Shown: positions 16,248-24,301 of the stretch, piece by piece
Numbering within the stretch: the first letter of the stretch is position 1
How the letters are laid out: every line of letters starts with the position of its first letter
The notes under the pieces: generated by a model
The model's input: only the letters and a program-made list of their open reading frames with translations
Told to the model about the DNA's origin: nothing
Databases searched by the model: none
Source of the DNA: Blastococcus sp. Marseille-P5729
Lineage (GTDB): Bacteria > Actinomycetota > Actinomycetes > Mycobacteriales > Antricoccaceae
Direction of reading: 5' to 3'
Length of the DNA stretch: 64,000 bases
Assembly (NCBI RefSeq): GCF_900292035.1
Contig: NZ_OMPO01000001.1
Span: forward strand, 1,185,192-1,249,191
Position numbers and translations under genes: made by a program

Positions 16248-16623
16248 TCACAACATCTGGCCAGGATTCACCTACGACGACGCTGCCGCGGCACGCGTCT
16301 GGATGTCATCACTCGGGTTCACCGAAGGCATCGTCGTTCCCGACGCGGACGACGAGTCCCTCATCCACCACAGCGAGATGATCTGGCCCGAGGGCGGCCG
16401 GGTCATGGTGAGCAGCAGGGGACGTGACAGCAAGTTCGCAACCGACCGCGGTGCGCAGGGCGTCTACGTCGTCTGCGACGATCCCGACGCGGTGTTCGCC
16501 CGCGCGGAGGCGGCGGGCGCCGAGGTCGTCCAGGGACTCGAAGAGACCGATTACGGCTCCCGCGGCTTCGCTATCAAGGACGCTGAGGGCAACGTCTGGA
16601 GCTTCGGCAGCTACGCGGGGTGA
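16240..16623 (+). CDS. VOC (glyoxalase/bleomycin-resistance) family protein
   Basis: 127 aa from ATG 16240, inside the 3' end of the AraC gene (8-nt overlap, translational coupling). One VOC unit pair: FTYDDAAAARVWMSSLGF at the start, GVYVVCDDPDAVFARAEAAGAEVVQGLEETDYGSRGFAIKDAEGN.WSFGSY in the second half. This matches the VOC subfamily often paired with AraC regulators. Exact activity is unknown; a lyase, dioxygenase or binding protein are all possible. Confidence 0.85.
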   Translation: MTDHNIWPGFTYDDAAAARVWMSSLGFTEGIVVPDADDESLIHHSEMIWPEGGRVMVSSRGRDSKFATDRGAQGVYVVCDDPDAVFARAEAAGAEVVQGLEETDYGSRGFAIKDAEGNVWSFGSYAG

Positions 16624-16629
16624 CGACGC

Positions 16630-17442
16630 TCAGCACCGGGTGACGGGGCGATCGAGCTCGGGGACGCCGTACACGGTGGTGAACCCGTCAGGTCGCCCCG
16701 CGCACGCGGCGTCGGCTCCGCCTTCGTATTCGATGTTCAGCACCGCCTTGCCCCGCTCGGCAAAAGGCTTCCACCCATCGCACTCGCCGAAGGCCTGGCA
16801 CTGCTCGTTGACCGCGAAGTCGGCGAGGTCGACGACATCTGTCACCATCGCCGCCCCATTCTTCAGCCCGATCGACATCCCTTGCTCGTGGGCGATCCGG
16901 GCGAGTACGTCGAAGTAGGCAACAGCGTCTGCCACCGTGAGGTCGAAGCCGCTGGGATTCGCGTAGCCCTCGACATTGTCGGGGTCGATAGCGTCGAACC
17001 CCTTTGCGCGGCAGGCCTCGATGCGAGCGCGCATGATCGGCTCGAGGACGTCGATCCGTCGCACGTCAAGCCACCGCTCGCCCGGCCATCCGTCCATCGG
17101 CTCGCCGATCACCTCGGCAGGGAAGTCGGCGGAGTCGGATCGCCAGTCTTCGACGGCGCCGGCATTGAGATAGCAGACCACCTTGGCCCCAGCGTCGTGC
17201 ATCTCCTGCACGGCAGCGGCAGCGGTCTCGTCGAGATCGACGTCGTACACCTCGGTGTCCTCACGCAGCGCAACCGCGCCCTGCAGCTGAATCTCCCACT
17301 GGTCAGCAGGCCGGGGAGCCCAGCGCGGCGGCTCTTGGAAGTCTCCACCGTGAGGCGCGCCCTCTCCCGTGCCGCAGGCGGCGACGAGCACCGCCATCGC
17401 CAGGAAGGCGAGGGCCTCGCGGCGAACTGCGCGGTCGGGCAC
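16630..17442 (-). CDS. Lipoprotein with GH114-type (endo-alpha-1,4-polygalactosaminidase-like) domain
   Basis: 270 aa, GTG start. A signal peptide ends in lipobox LVAAC, with Cys23 the acylation site. Residues about 40-265 match the GH114/TM1410 barrel: WEIQLQG at its start, AGAKVVCYLNAGAVEDWR, GERWLDVRRIDVLEPIMRARIEACRAKGFDAIDPDNVEGY (acidic pair near the active site) and SIGLKNGA. Predicted to be a membrane-anchored surface glycoside hydrolase acting on galactosamine-containing polymers; the substrate is assigned by family only. Convergent with the VOC gene, 6 nt apart. Confidence 0.8.
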   Translation of the reverse strand: MPDRAVRREALAFLAMAVLVAACGTGEGAPHGGDFQEPPRWAPRPADQWEIQLQGAVALREDTEVYDVDLDETAAAAVQEMHDAGAKVVCYLNAGAVEDWRSDSADFPAEVIGEPMDGWPGERWLDVRRIDVLEPIMRARIEACRAKGFDAIDPDNVEGYANPSGFDLTVADAVAYFDVLARIAHEQGMSIGLKNGAAMVTDVVDLADFAVNEQCQAFGECDGWKPFAERGKAVLNIEYEGGADAACAGRPDGFTTVYGVPELDRPVTRC

Positions 17443-17576
17443 ATCTCGACTGTAGGGCGTACAGCGTTCCGGGCAGCGCTCCCCCGGGCGCGGGGCGGAT
17501 CACGACGAACGGTGGCTACAGGACCACGCGGTAGCCTGCGGTGGATGTCAGCCCACTCAACCCCCGGAGGTTCCGC

Positions 17577-17981
17577 ATGAAGACGTTCATGGACGCGATC
17601 GAGCGCGGCGACACAGACGCCGCGCTCGACACCCTCGCCAACGACGTCGTCTTCCGCAGCCCGGCCGTGCACACGCCATATGTCGGCAAGCGCCCGACAT
17701 CGGTCATCCTCAGCGCGGTCAACGAGGTGTTCGAGGATTTCCGATACACGCGAGTCCTGGAGGACGGGGCCGACAGCGTCCTCGTGTTCGAAGCACACGT
17801 CGGCGACAAGCAGCTCGAAGGCGCCGACTTCATCCACGTGAACTCGGCCGGGCTGATCGACGACTTCACCGTGATGATCCGGCCGATGAAAGGGCTGCAG
17901 GCGGTCGTGGAGGGCATGGCCGCGGCGATTCCGTCAGCGATGCAGCGGCTTGGTGTACGCCCCGAGGAGATGAAGCAGTAG
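17577..17981 (+). CDS. SnoaL/NTF2-like protein
   Basis: 134 aa from ATG 17577, chosen because GGAGG lies 6 nt upstream; a longer frame from 17541 lacks such a site. A cone-shaped NTF2 fold is suggested by FMDAIERGDTDAALDTLANDVVFRSPAV near the start, then LEDGADSVLVFEAHVGDKQLEGADFIHVNSAGLIDDFTVMIRPMKGLQAVVEGM, the usual C-terminal strand pair. Enzymatic or binding role unknown. It stands alone on the plus strand. Confidence 0.75.
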   Translation: MKTFMDAIERGDTDAALDTLANDVVFRSPAVHTPYVGKRPTSVILSAVNEVFEDFRYTRVLEDGADSVLVFEAHVGDKQLEGADFIHVNSAGLIDDFTVMIRPMKGLQAVVEGMAAAIPSAMQRLGVRPEEMKQ

Positions 17982-18000
17982 CCGTTCGTCCTAGCTGTCG

Positions 18001-18262
18001 GCTGGCTGAGGATCAGCAGCGCGACGCCGAGCTCGACGAGCTGCTCGATCAGCCGGCCGCGACGGCCCTGCCGCGTGGGGCTTGAACGGCGGGCCCCACC
18101 GCGTCGAGTCGAGATGCACGTGGACGTCGGCGAATGACGGAAGCAGGATCATCTCGCCGCCGTCGATCACCTCCGGCTCGACGTCCGCAGTTAGAGCGGC
18201 GGCTACCTTGCCTGCGGCACAAGCGATGTCGCGAGTGGGCCCACCCTATGGGCGGGCGACCG
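18001..18262 (-). pseudogene. Second amidohydrolase remnant (N-terminal segment with VHVHLD)
   Basis: On the minus strand, a frame between an upstream TAG and a stop at about 17989 reads ...RDIACAAGKVAAALTADVEPEVIDGGEMILLPSFADVHVHLD..WGPPFKPHAAGPS. This is the N-terminal beta-sandwich and first metal-binding HxH strand of a cytosine deaminase-like amidohydrolase. It has no start codon and after PHAAGPS becomes arginine/alanine-rich nonsense. It differs in type from the fragment at 14854-15352, so it is probably a separate dead gene. It fills the 287-nt space between the SnoaL and acetoacetyl-CoA synthetase genes. Confidence 0.6.
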
Positions 18263-18268
18263 AGACCG

Positions 18269-20239
18269 TCACTTGCGCCGCTGCACCTGGTCGTAGCGCT
18301 TCTCGGCGATGCCGCGGAAGGCGTCCATGAACTCCGGTACGTCGACGACGTCGGGGTTCACGACATCGTCGTACGACGCGCCCTGGATCATCCGCTTGAT
18401 CGGCACCTCGAGCTTCTTGCCCGTGCGGGTGTGCGGGATTCCTTCCACCGCGACGATCTCGTCGGGCACGTGACGCGGTGAGGCCTGCTCGCGAATCCGC
18501 TTCTTCATCTTGTCCTTGAGCTCATCGGTGAGCTCGTAGCCCTCGTTGAGGACGACGAACAGCGGCATCCAGTAGCCGCCGTCCTCCTCCTCGGCGCCGA
18601 TCACCAGGGCCTCGCCGATCTCGGGCATCGACTCGATCGCCGAGTAGATGTCGCCGGAGCCCATCCGCACGCCGTGCCGGTTCAGCGTGGAGTCGGAGCG
18701 GCCGAGCACCAGGACGCTGCCGCGGTCGGTGACCTTGATCCAGTCCCCGTGCCGCCAGACTCCCTCGAAGACGTTGAAGTAGGCGTCGTGATACTTCTTG
18801 CCGTCCGGATCGTTCCAGAACCGGACCGGCATCGAGGGAATCGGCTCCGCGCACACCAGCTCACCGACCTCGTTGATGTGCGGGTTGCCCTGGTCGTCCC
18901 ACGCCTCAACCTTGATGCCGAGCCCGCGCACCGGCAGCTCACCGCTCCACACCGGGACGTTCGGCGAACCCATGGCGAACGCTCCGGCGATGTCGGTGCC
19001 GCCGGACATCGAGAACAGCGGGATATCTCCGACCTTGTCCCGCACGTACTTGAACGAGTGGTCCGGGCACGGCGAGCCGGTCACGCCCATCATCCGCAGC
19101 GCCGAGAGGTCGAAGTCCTTGGCCGGATGGATGCCCTGATCCTGGGAGGCACCGAGGAAGCCCGGGCTGGTACCGAAGATCGTGACCTTGCAGCGGGCGA
19201 CGACATCCCAGCAGGCCGCGGCTGTCGGCGCCATCGGGGCGCCGTCGTAGCAGACCGACGCGCCGCCGGCGGACAGCGCTCCGATCAGGCAGTTCCACAT
19301 CACCCAGGACGGCGAGGTGTACCACATGAACACATCGGTGGGCTTGAGGTCCCAGTTCAGCATGAGCAGCTTGACCTGCTCGGCGAGGACGCCGCCGTGA
19401 CCGTGCACGATGCCCTTGGGCAGGCCGGTCGTCCCGGAGGAGAAGAGCACCCAGAGGGGATGCTCGACGCCCACCATGAGCGGCTCGTATGGGTGGTCGC
19501 CCTCGGTCGCCTGCTCGAAGGAGATCGCGTCATCAACGCCCTTGCCGATGCGGGTGACGCCGATGACGTGCTGCACCGTCGGCAGCCCATCGCGGAGCTT
19601 CTTGACGGCGTCGCGCTGGTCGCGTTCCTTGGTGGCGAACCAGTGCCCGTCCGCGGTCACGAGCACCTTCGGCTCGAGCTGGGCGAAGCGGTCGGTGGCG
19701 GCGGCCGGCGCGTAGTCCTGTCCGACGCCCGACCAGATCGCGCCGATCGAGACAGTGCCGAGCGCCGCGACGATGGTCTCGGCGACGTTCGGCAGATAGC
19801 CCACGACGACGTCCTCGGGCTGGACGCCGAGCTCGCGGAGGGTGTGCGCGAAGGCCGAGACCTGGCGGCGGAACTCCTTCCAGGTCAGCTCGGCATAGTC
19901 GCCCTGCTCGCCGGTAGTGATCAGGGCGACGTCGTCGTCCGCACCCCTGCCCACGATGTGCGCCGCTAGGTTCAGCTTCGCACCGGTGAACCACTTCGCC
20001 CCGGGCATCTTGCGCTCGTCGATGACCTCGTCGTACTCGCCGCCGAGCTCGAAGTACTCCCAGATGGAGGCCCAGAAGTCCTCCAGGTTGTCGACCGACC
20101 ACTGCCACAGGTCGTCGTAGTCGTCGACGTCGACGCCGTGCTTGTCCTTCACCCACTGCGCGTAGGCGTGGATGTTGGTGGTCTCGATGTACTCGGGCGT
20201 CGGTTGCCAGACGACCTCAGGGACGGCATTATCGGCCAT
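18269..20239 (-). CDS. Acetoacetyl-CoA synthetase (acetoacetate-CoA ligase)
   Basis: 656 aa from ATG 20239, matching the usual length of about 650. ANL-family adenylation domain with the AACS-like start (PEVVWQPTPEYIETTNIHAY, then LWQWSVDNLEDFW). Phosphate-binding loop LFSSGTTGLPKGIVHG; SMSGGTDIAGAF is the A5-type region. The C-terminal subdomain ends with TGKKLEVPIKRMIQG, containing the catalytic lysine. It converts acetoacetate, ATP and CoA to acetoacetyl-CoA, linking ketone-body or polyester use to central metabolism. No partner genes adjoin it. Confidence 0.92.
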   Translation of the reverse strand: MADNAVPEVVWQPTPEYIETTNIHAYAQWVKDKHGVDVDDYDDLWQWSVDNLEDFWASIWEYFELGGEYDEVIDERKMPGAKWFTGAKLNLAAHIVGRGADDDVALITTGEQGDYAELTWKEFRRQVSAFAHTLRELGVQPEDVVVGYLPNVAETIVAALGTVSIGAIWSGVGQDYAPAAATDRFAQLEPKVLVTADGHWFATKERDQRDAVKKLRDGLPTVQHVIGVTRIGKGVDDAISFEQATEGDHPYEPLMVGVEHPLWVLFSSGTTGLPKGIVHGHGGVLAEQVKLLMLNWDLKPTDVFMWYTSPSWVMWNCLIGALSAGGASVCYDGAPMAPTAAACWDVVARCKVTIFGTSPGFLGASQDQGIHPAKDFDLSALRMMGVTGSPCPDHSFKYVRDKVGDIPLFSMSGGTDIAGAFAMGSPNVPVWSGELPVRGLGIKVEAWDDQGNPHINEVGELVCAEPIPSMPVRFWNDPDGKKYHDAYFNVFEGVWRHGDWIKVTDRGSVLVLGRSDSTLNRHGVRMGSGDIYSAIESMPEIGEALVIGAEEEDGGYWMPLFVVLNEGYELTDELKDKMKKRIREQASPRHVPDEIVAVEGIPHTRTGKKLEVPIKRMIQGASYDDVVNPDVVDVPEFMDAFRGIAEKRYDQVQRRK

Positions 20240-20306
20240 GGTGGGCACCTCGTTGTGCTCGAACGTCGGATTCGCAGCCAGTCTACGAACCATGCCGCAG
20301 ATCTAC

Positions 20307-20705
20307 TCACCAGAGGGTGCTCAGGTCCGCGACCTCCTGGAAGACCGCGTCGCGGGTGACGAGGACCAATCCTTCGATGATCGTCTGGGCGGCGAGCATC
20401 CGGTCGAACGGATCGCGGTGCTCCCACGTCAGCACGCCGGCCAGCAGCGCGTGCTCGTTCGTCACGGCCAGCTCCTGCGCACCGAGCCGGCGCAGATGTG
20501 CGGCGTACCCGCGCACCAGAGCGGACGTCCCGGGCAGCTTGCCGAGCCGTTGCTTCGTGGCGATCTCCCAGGCCGATGCCGCGGAGACCCGCAACTCGGT
20601 CGACCGGTCGCGGATCGCCGTACTCGCCTCGCGGCCGAGCCGGTCAGGCTCGGTCAGCGCCCACAGGAGCGCGTGGGTGTCGAGCAGCAGCCTCACTGCT
20701 CCCAC
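20307..20705 (-). CDS. vapC: PIN-domain toxin (VapC-like)
   Basis: 132 aa. The acidic catalytic set of the PIN ribonuclease is present: Asp in LLLDTHALLWAL (near residue 9), Glu in SAWEIATK (about 47), and the HRDPFDRMLAAQ motif (about 96-107). This is the Sll0205-like PIN subgroup. It overlaps the antitoxin gene by 13 nt and is translated after it. It is expected to cleave RNA when free of antitoxin. Confidence 0.9.
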   Translation of the reverse strand: MGAVRLLLDTHALLWALTEPDRLGREASTAIRDRSTELRVSAASAWEIATKQRLGKLPGTSALVRGYAAHLRRLGAQELAVTNEHALLAGVLTWEHRDPFDRMLAAQTIIEGLVLVTRDAVFQEVADLSTLW

Positions 20706-20917
20706 GCCGCGAGCTCGTCGTCCGGCAGGTCGTCGAAGAGCTCGTCGGGGATGCGCACGTCGACGAACCCCAGGGGGCGGACGACGTCCACCTCGAGCGG
20801 GACGAGCCGGGCGATCGGCTTGTCGCCGCGCGCCAGCACGATCTCCTCGCCCTGCTCGACGCGCGCGAGCAGGGCGGAGAAGTGCGTCTTCGCGTCGTGA
20901 ACCCGTATCGTCTCCAT
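20693..20917 (-). CDS. Phd/YefM-type antitoxin
   Basis: 74 aa. The N-terminal METIRVHDAKTHFSALLARV is a Phd/YefM DNA-binding module, followed by EEIVLARGDKPIARLVPLE. The C-terminal part (RIPDELFDDLPDDELAAWEQ) is acidic and probably wraps the toxin. It precedes and overlaps the PIN toxin gene, the normal type II order, and should autorepress the pair. Confidence 0.9.
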   Translation of the reverse strand: METIRVHDAKTHFSALLARVEQGEEIVLARGDKPIARLVPLEVDVVRPLGFVDVRIPDELFDDLPDDELAAWEQ

Positions 20918-21011
20918 GGCTTCAGCGTAATTAGTCCACCATGCTTAGTCCACCCGTCGCGGTCGAGTAGGGCTGTCCGGCACCGAGCGCTGCCTGCCAC
21001 CGTAGATCCGC

Positions 21012-21449
21012 TCAGGTGTCCAGTCGGCGAAGCAGCCGGCGGAGCTGGCGGCGCTCGTCTGCGGTGAGTTGGCCGAAGAACTGCCGGGCATCTTCCGCAC
21101 GCCGCGACTCGACCTCCTCAAGGACGCTGCGCCCCTGCGCGGTCAGATCGACGATCGTCGAGCGTCGGTCGGTGGGGTGCGGCGCGCGGCGCACCAGCCC
21201 CTTGGCCTCCAGGTCGTCGACCACGTCGGTGACCGATCGAGCGACGATCCGCATGCGTTCGGCGATGTCGGAGATCCGTAGCGGGTGGCTGGCCTTCTCG
21301 TCATCCGGGGTCCCGTAGGCGATCAGCCGCACGGCCCGCAGCTGGTGCGGCGTGAGGCCGTACGGCTCGGCGATGGCGTGAGTGCGACGGCGCAGGGCAC
21401 GCGAGACGTGGCGCACGAGCTCGGCGAGCTCCTCGGTGTCATCGGCCAC
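21012..21449 (-). CDS. MarR family transcriptional regulator
   Basis: 145 aa, GTG start. The winged-helix core runs from LTPHQLRAVRLIAYG through LRISDIAERMRIVARSVTDVVDDLEAKGLVRRAPHPTDRRSTIVDLTAQGRSVL (about 28-115), with dimerisation helices at both ends. It is divergent from an ABC exporter gene, with palindromic operator sites in the 78-nt gap, so it probably represses the exporter and itself until an exported drug binds. Confidence 0.92.
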   Translation of the reverse strand: MADDTEELAELVRHVSRALRRRTHAIAEPYGLTPHQLRAVRLIAYGTPDDEKASHPLRISDIAERMRIVARSVTDVVDDLEAKGLVRRAPHPTDRRSTIVDLTAQGRSVLEEVESRRAEDARQFFGQLTADERRQLRRLLRRLDT

Positions 21450-21476
21450 GGAATGAATCGTACAGGCGCCGCATTG

Positions 21477-21498
21477 ACCTCATTATGAGGTAACCTCA
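21477..21498. promoter_or_regulatory. Overlapping palindromes between marR and ABC exporter (MarR operator)
   Basis: Three alternating half-sites: ACCTCA (21477-21482), TGAGGT (21486-21491) and ACCTCA (21493-21498). The first and second form an inverted repeat with a 3-nt spacer, the second and third with a 1-nt spacer. The site is 28 nt from the MarR start and 30 nt from the exporter start, well placed to control both. Confidence 0.65.
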
Positions 21499-21527
21499 CT
21501 AAGTTCTCCGAGTCGAAAGGAGCTCTC

Positions 21528-23360
21528 ATGGCAGAGCCATTCCTTCCCGGAGGTGGCGGGCCCCCGATGCGCGGCCCCGCCCGGGTCGACCCCGCTGACG
21601 TCGCTCAGCTGGCGCAGTCCCCGGTCTCGATGCGCCGCATCGCGGCACTCTTCACGCCGCATCGCGCGGCGATCACGCTGGTCGTCGCCCTCATCGTCAC
21701 CTCCTCGGTCATCTCCCTCGCCCAACCGTTCCTCGTGCGGGCCGTCATCGACGACGCCCTGCCGCACGCCGACACCCGCCTGCTGGTGTGGTGCGTCGCC
21801 GGCATGGTCGGCATCGCCGTTGCCGCGAGCGTGCTGGGCGTGTGGCAGACGTGGCTGTCGACCAAGGTCGGTCAGCAGGTCATGCACCGCATGCGGGTCG
21901 ACGTCTTCGACCACCTTCAGCGCCAGTCGATGGCCTTCTTCACCCGAGAGCGCAGCGGCGAGGTCCAGTCCCGGCTGACCAACGACATCAGCGGCATGCA
22001 GAACGTCGTGACCACCACCGCGACCTCGATCGCCTCCAATCTCACGACCGCCGTCGGCACCGCTATCGCGATGGTCGCGCTCTCCTGGCGACTGTCGCTG
22101 CTCTCGCTCGTCGTCCTGCCACCGGCGATCTACATCAGCCGCAAGGTCGCGATGGTGCGTCGTGACAAGACGACCGAGCTGCAGCGGCGACGAGCCGACC
22201 TGCAGTCACAGATCGAGGAGCGGCTGTCGGTGTCGGGCGCGCTGCTGGTGAAGACCCTCGGCGCGACCACGCAGTCCAGCGACCGGTTCCGCGACGCCTC
22301 CGGCGACATCGCGGAACTCGAGGTCAAGTCCCAGCTGGCCGGCCGCTGGCGGATGGCGACGATGACGATCATCTTCGCGACCATTCCCGCGCTGATCTAC
22401 CTGGCCGCCGGGTTCCCCGCGACCTCCGGCGGTATGAGCATCGGAACCCTGGTGGCCTTCAGCGCGCTGCAGGCCACGATCTTCCGGCCGATCCTCGGCC
22501 TGCTGAACGTGGGCGTGCAGTGGGTGTCGTCGATGGCGCTGTTCAGCCGGATCTTCGGCTATCTCGACCTCCCGGTCGACGTCCCGGCCCCCAAGAACCC
22601 GGTCCGTCTGGACCTGGATGCAGTGCGCGGCGAGGTCGCCTTCGAGCGGGTCGGCTTCCGCTACGCCGGCTCGGACGTCGACGCGCTCCGCGACATCGAC
22701 CTGCGGGTGCCGGCCGGAGGCTCCCTGGCCCTGGTCGGCGAGACTGGCTCGGGCAAGAGCACACTGGCCGCACTCGCCTCACGCATCTACGACCCGACCG
22801 CCGGCCGAGTCACGATCGACGGCATCGACGTCCGGCACCTCTCACCTGAAACGCTCGCCGCCATCGTGGGGGTCGTCACCCAGGAGGCCTATCTGGTGCA
22901 CGCGACCATCCGGGAGAACCTGCTGCTGGCCAAGCCGGGCGCTACCGAGGCGGAGCTGTGGCGCGCGCTCGGCGCCGCCCAGATCGCCGACCTGGTCGCC
23001 TCGCTGCCCAAGGGCCTGGACACGGTGGTCGGATCCCGCGGGCACCGGTTCTCCGGAGGCGAGAAGCAGCGCCTGGCCATCGCCCGCACACTGCTGCGCG
23101 ACCCCAAGGTGCTGGTGCTCGACGAGGCGACCTCAGCGCTCGACAACGACACCGAGCGCGAGCTGCAGGCGGCGCTCGACCGGCTGGTGGAGGGGCGAAC
23201 GACGATCACGATCGCGCACCGACTGTCGACCATCGAAGCAGCCGACCGGATCGCCGTGCTCTCCCACGGCAAGGTGGTCGAGACCGGCACCCACGACGAG
23301 CTGCTCGCGTATGGCGGGCGCTACGCACACCTCGCCGGCGAGCAGCTCGCGATCGTCTAG
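21528..23360 (+). CDS. ABC-type multidrug/lipid exporter (half-transporter)
   Basis: 610 aa. Six TM helices (about 40-330) precede the NBD: GETGSGKST (Walker A), VTQEAYL (Q-loop), FSGGEKQRLAIARTLL (signature), VLVLDEATSALD (Walker B) and IAHRLST (H-loop). RBS AAAGGAG lies 5 nt before the ATG. It is divergent from marR with shared palindromes, a typical drug-efflux arrangement. Substrate unknown; it may work as a homodimer, since no second half-transporter is nearby. Confidence 0.92.
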   Translation: MAEPFLPGGGGPPMRGPARVDPADVAQLAQSPVSMRRIAALFTPHRAAITLVVALIVTSSVISLAQPFLVRAVIDDALPHADTRLLVWCVAGMVGIAVAASVLGVWQTWLSTKVGQQVMHRMRVDVFDHLQRQSMAFFTRERSGEVQSRLTNDISGMQNVVTTTATSIASNLTTAVGTAIAMVALSWRLSLLSLVVLPPAIYISRKVAMVRRDKTTELQRRRADLQSQIEERLSVSGALLVKTLGATTQSSDRFRDASGDIAELEVKSQLAGRWRMATMTIIFATIPALIYLAAGFPATSGGMSIGTLVAFSALQATIFRPILGLLNVGVQWVSSMALFSRIFGYLDLPVDVPAPKNPVRLDLDAVRGEVAFERVGFRYAGSDVDALRDIDLRVPAGGSLALVGETGSGKSTLAALASRIYDPTAGRVTIDGIDVRHLSPETLAAIVGVVTQEAYLVHATIRENLLLAKPGATEAELWRALGAAQIADLVASLPKGLDTVVGSRGHRFSGGEKQRLAIARTLLRDPKVLVLDEATSALDNDTERELQAALDRLVEGRTTITIAHRLSTIEAADRIAVLSHGKVVETGTHDELLAYGGRYAHLAGEQLAIV

Positions 23361-23437
23361 CGCAGGTGGGGCCTCCGGGTCCGCGCCGAGCTGATCGCGT
23401 CTGCCGACCCGTCCGGGGCGCGCGATACGCTCGCCTC

Positions 23438-24172
23438 ATGATCGGCTGGACCACGGCCTTCATCAATCTCCCGGACGGGGACCTCGACGAGTCCGCCGCA
23501 TTCTGGGAGGCGGTGACCGGCTACACCCGCTCAGCAAGCCGCGGGCGCAACGGCGAGTTCTCTACTCTCGAGCCTCCCGAGGGATCGGCCTACCTGCAGG
23601 TGCAGGAGGCCGGCTCGGGCCAGAGCCGGATCCACATCGACCTCCACGTCGACGACGTCGATGCGAGCGCGGATCGCGCGGTCGCGCTCGGGGCAAGGCA
23701 GCTTCATCGCGCGGACTTCGTCTGCCTGCTCTCCCCCGGCGGCTTGCAGTTCTGCCTCGTGAGCGGCGGCGGCGGCACCGTCCCGCCGGCGATGCACTGG
23801 CCGGACGGCACCAGCAGCATGGTTAACCAGGTGACGATCGACATCCCCGCCTCGATCTGGGTCGAGGAGACGGCATTCTGGAGCTCGTTGACCGACTGGC
23901 CGTATCACAACCGCACCAATGAGGATTTCCGGGTGCTACACGCAGATCCCGGTTTCGCGCTGCGGCTGCTGATGCAGCGTGACGCCAAGCTGCGACGCGT
24001 CGCCGCCCACCTCGACGTCGGCGCCACCAGCCGCAATGCCGAGGTGATACGGCACATCGAGCTGGGCGCGGCCGAGATCGAGGAGCTCGATGGCTGGTCT
24101 CGGATGATCGACCCGTCCGGGGTGCCCTACTGCATCACCGACCGCGACCCGCTCACCGGCCGCCTCGGCTAA
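23438..24172 (+). CDS. Tandem VOC-domain protein
   Basis: 244 aa from ATG 23438. Residues about 1-112 resemble a glyoxalase-like VOC domain (TTAFINLPDGDLDESAAFWEAVTG....RIHIDLHVDDVDASADRAVALGARQL), and about 125-238 form a second, diverged copy (QVTIDIPASIWVEETAFWSSLTDWP....VAAHLDVGATSRNAEVIRHIELGAAEIEEL). Reading on the same frame upstream would run through the exporter in another frame and is not coding. Function unknown. Confidence 0.8.
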   Translation: MIGWTTAFINLPDGDLDESAAFWEAVTGYTRSASRGRNGEFSTLEPPEGSAYLQVQEAGSGQSRIHIDLHVDDVDASADRAVALGARQLHRADFVCLLSPGGLQFCLVSGGGGTVPPAMHWPDGTSSMVNQVTIDIPASIWVEETAFWSSLTDWPYHNRTNEDFRVLHADPGFALRLLMQRDAKLRRVAAHLDVGATSRNAEVIRHIELGAAEIEELDGWSRMIDPSGVPYCITDRDPLTGRLG

Positions 24173-24190
24173 CCCCGCCCTGGCTGATCT

Positions 24191-24282
24191 CGCCGCGGCT
24201 GAGTCTCGCGGCGGCATCCTCGGATCGCCGGAGTGGTTGGGTGCTTGCCTGAGCGCCGTCCTGCGTGCACAGCTGAGCACCC
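24191..24282. terminator. Two hairpins between convergent VOC and aminotransferase genes
   Basis: CGCCGCG (24191-24197) pairs with CGCGGCG (24207-24213), loop 9 nt. GGGTGCT (24239-24245) pairs with AGCACCC (24276-24282), loop 30 nt. Both lie in the 129-nt gap between convergent stops and may stop transcription from each side. Neither has a T-tract. Confidence 0.4.
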
Positions 24283-24301
24283 GACCGGTGACGACGGGGC
24301 C

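Noticed and set aside
14854-18262. Single amidohydrolase gene split by insertion of the 15.4-18.0 kb block
   Set aside because: The two fragments carry motifs of different amidohydrolase subtypes (ATZ/TRZ versus cytosine deaminase-like), so they are listed as two remnants.
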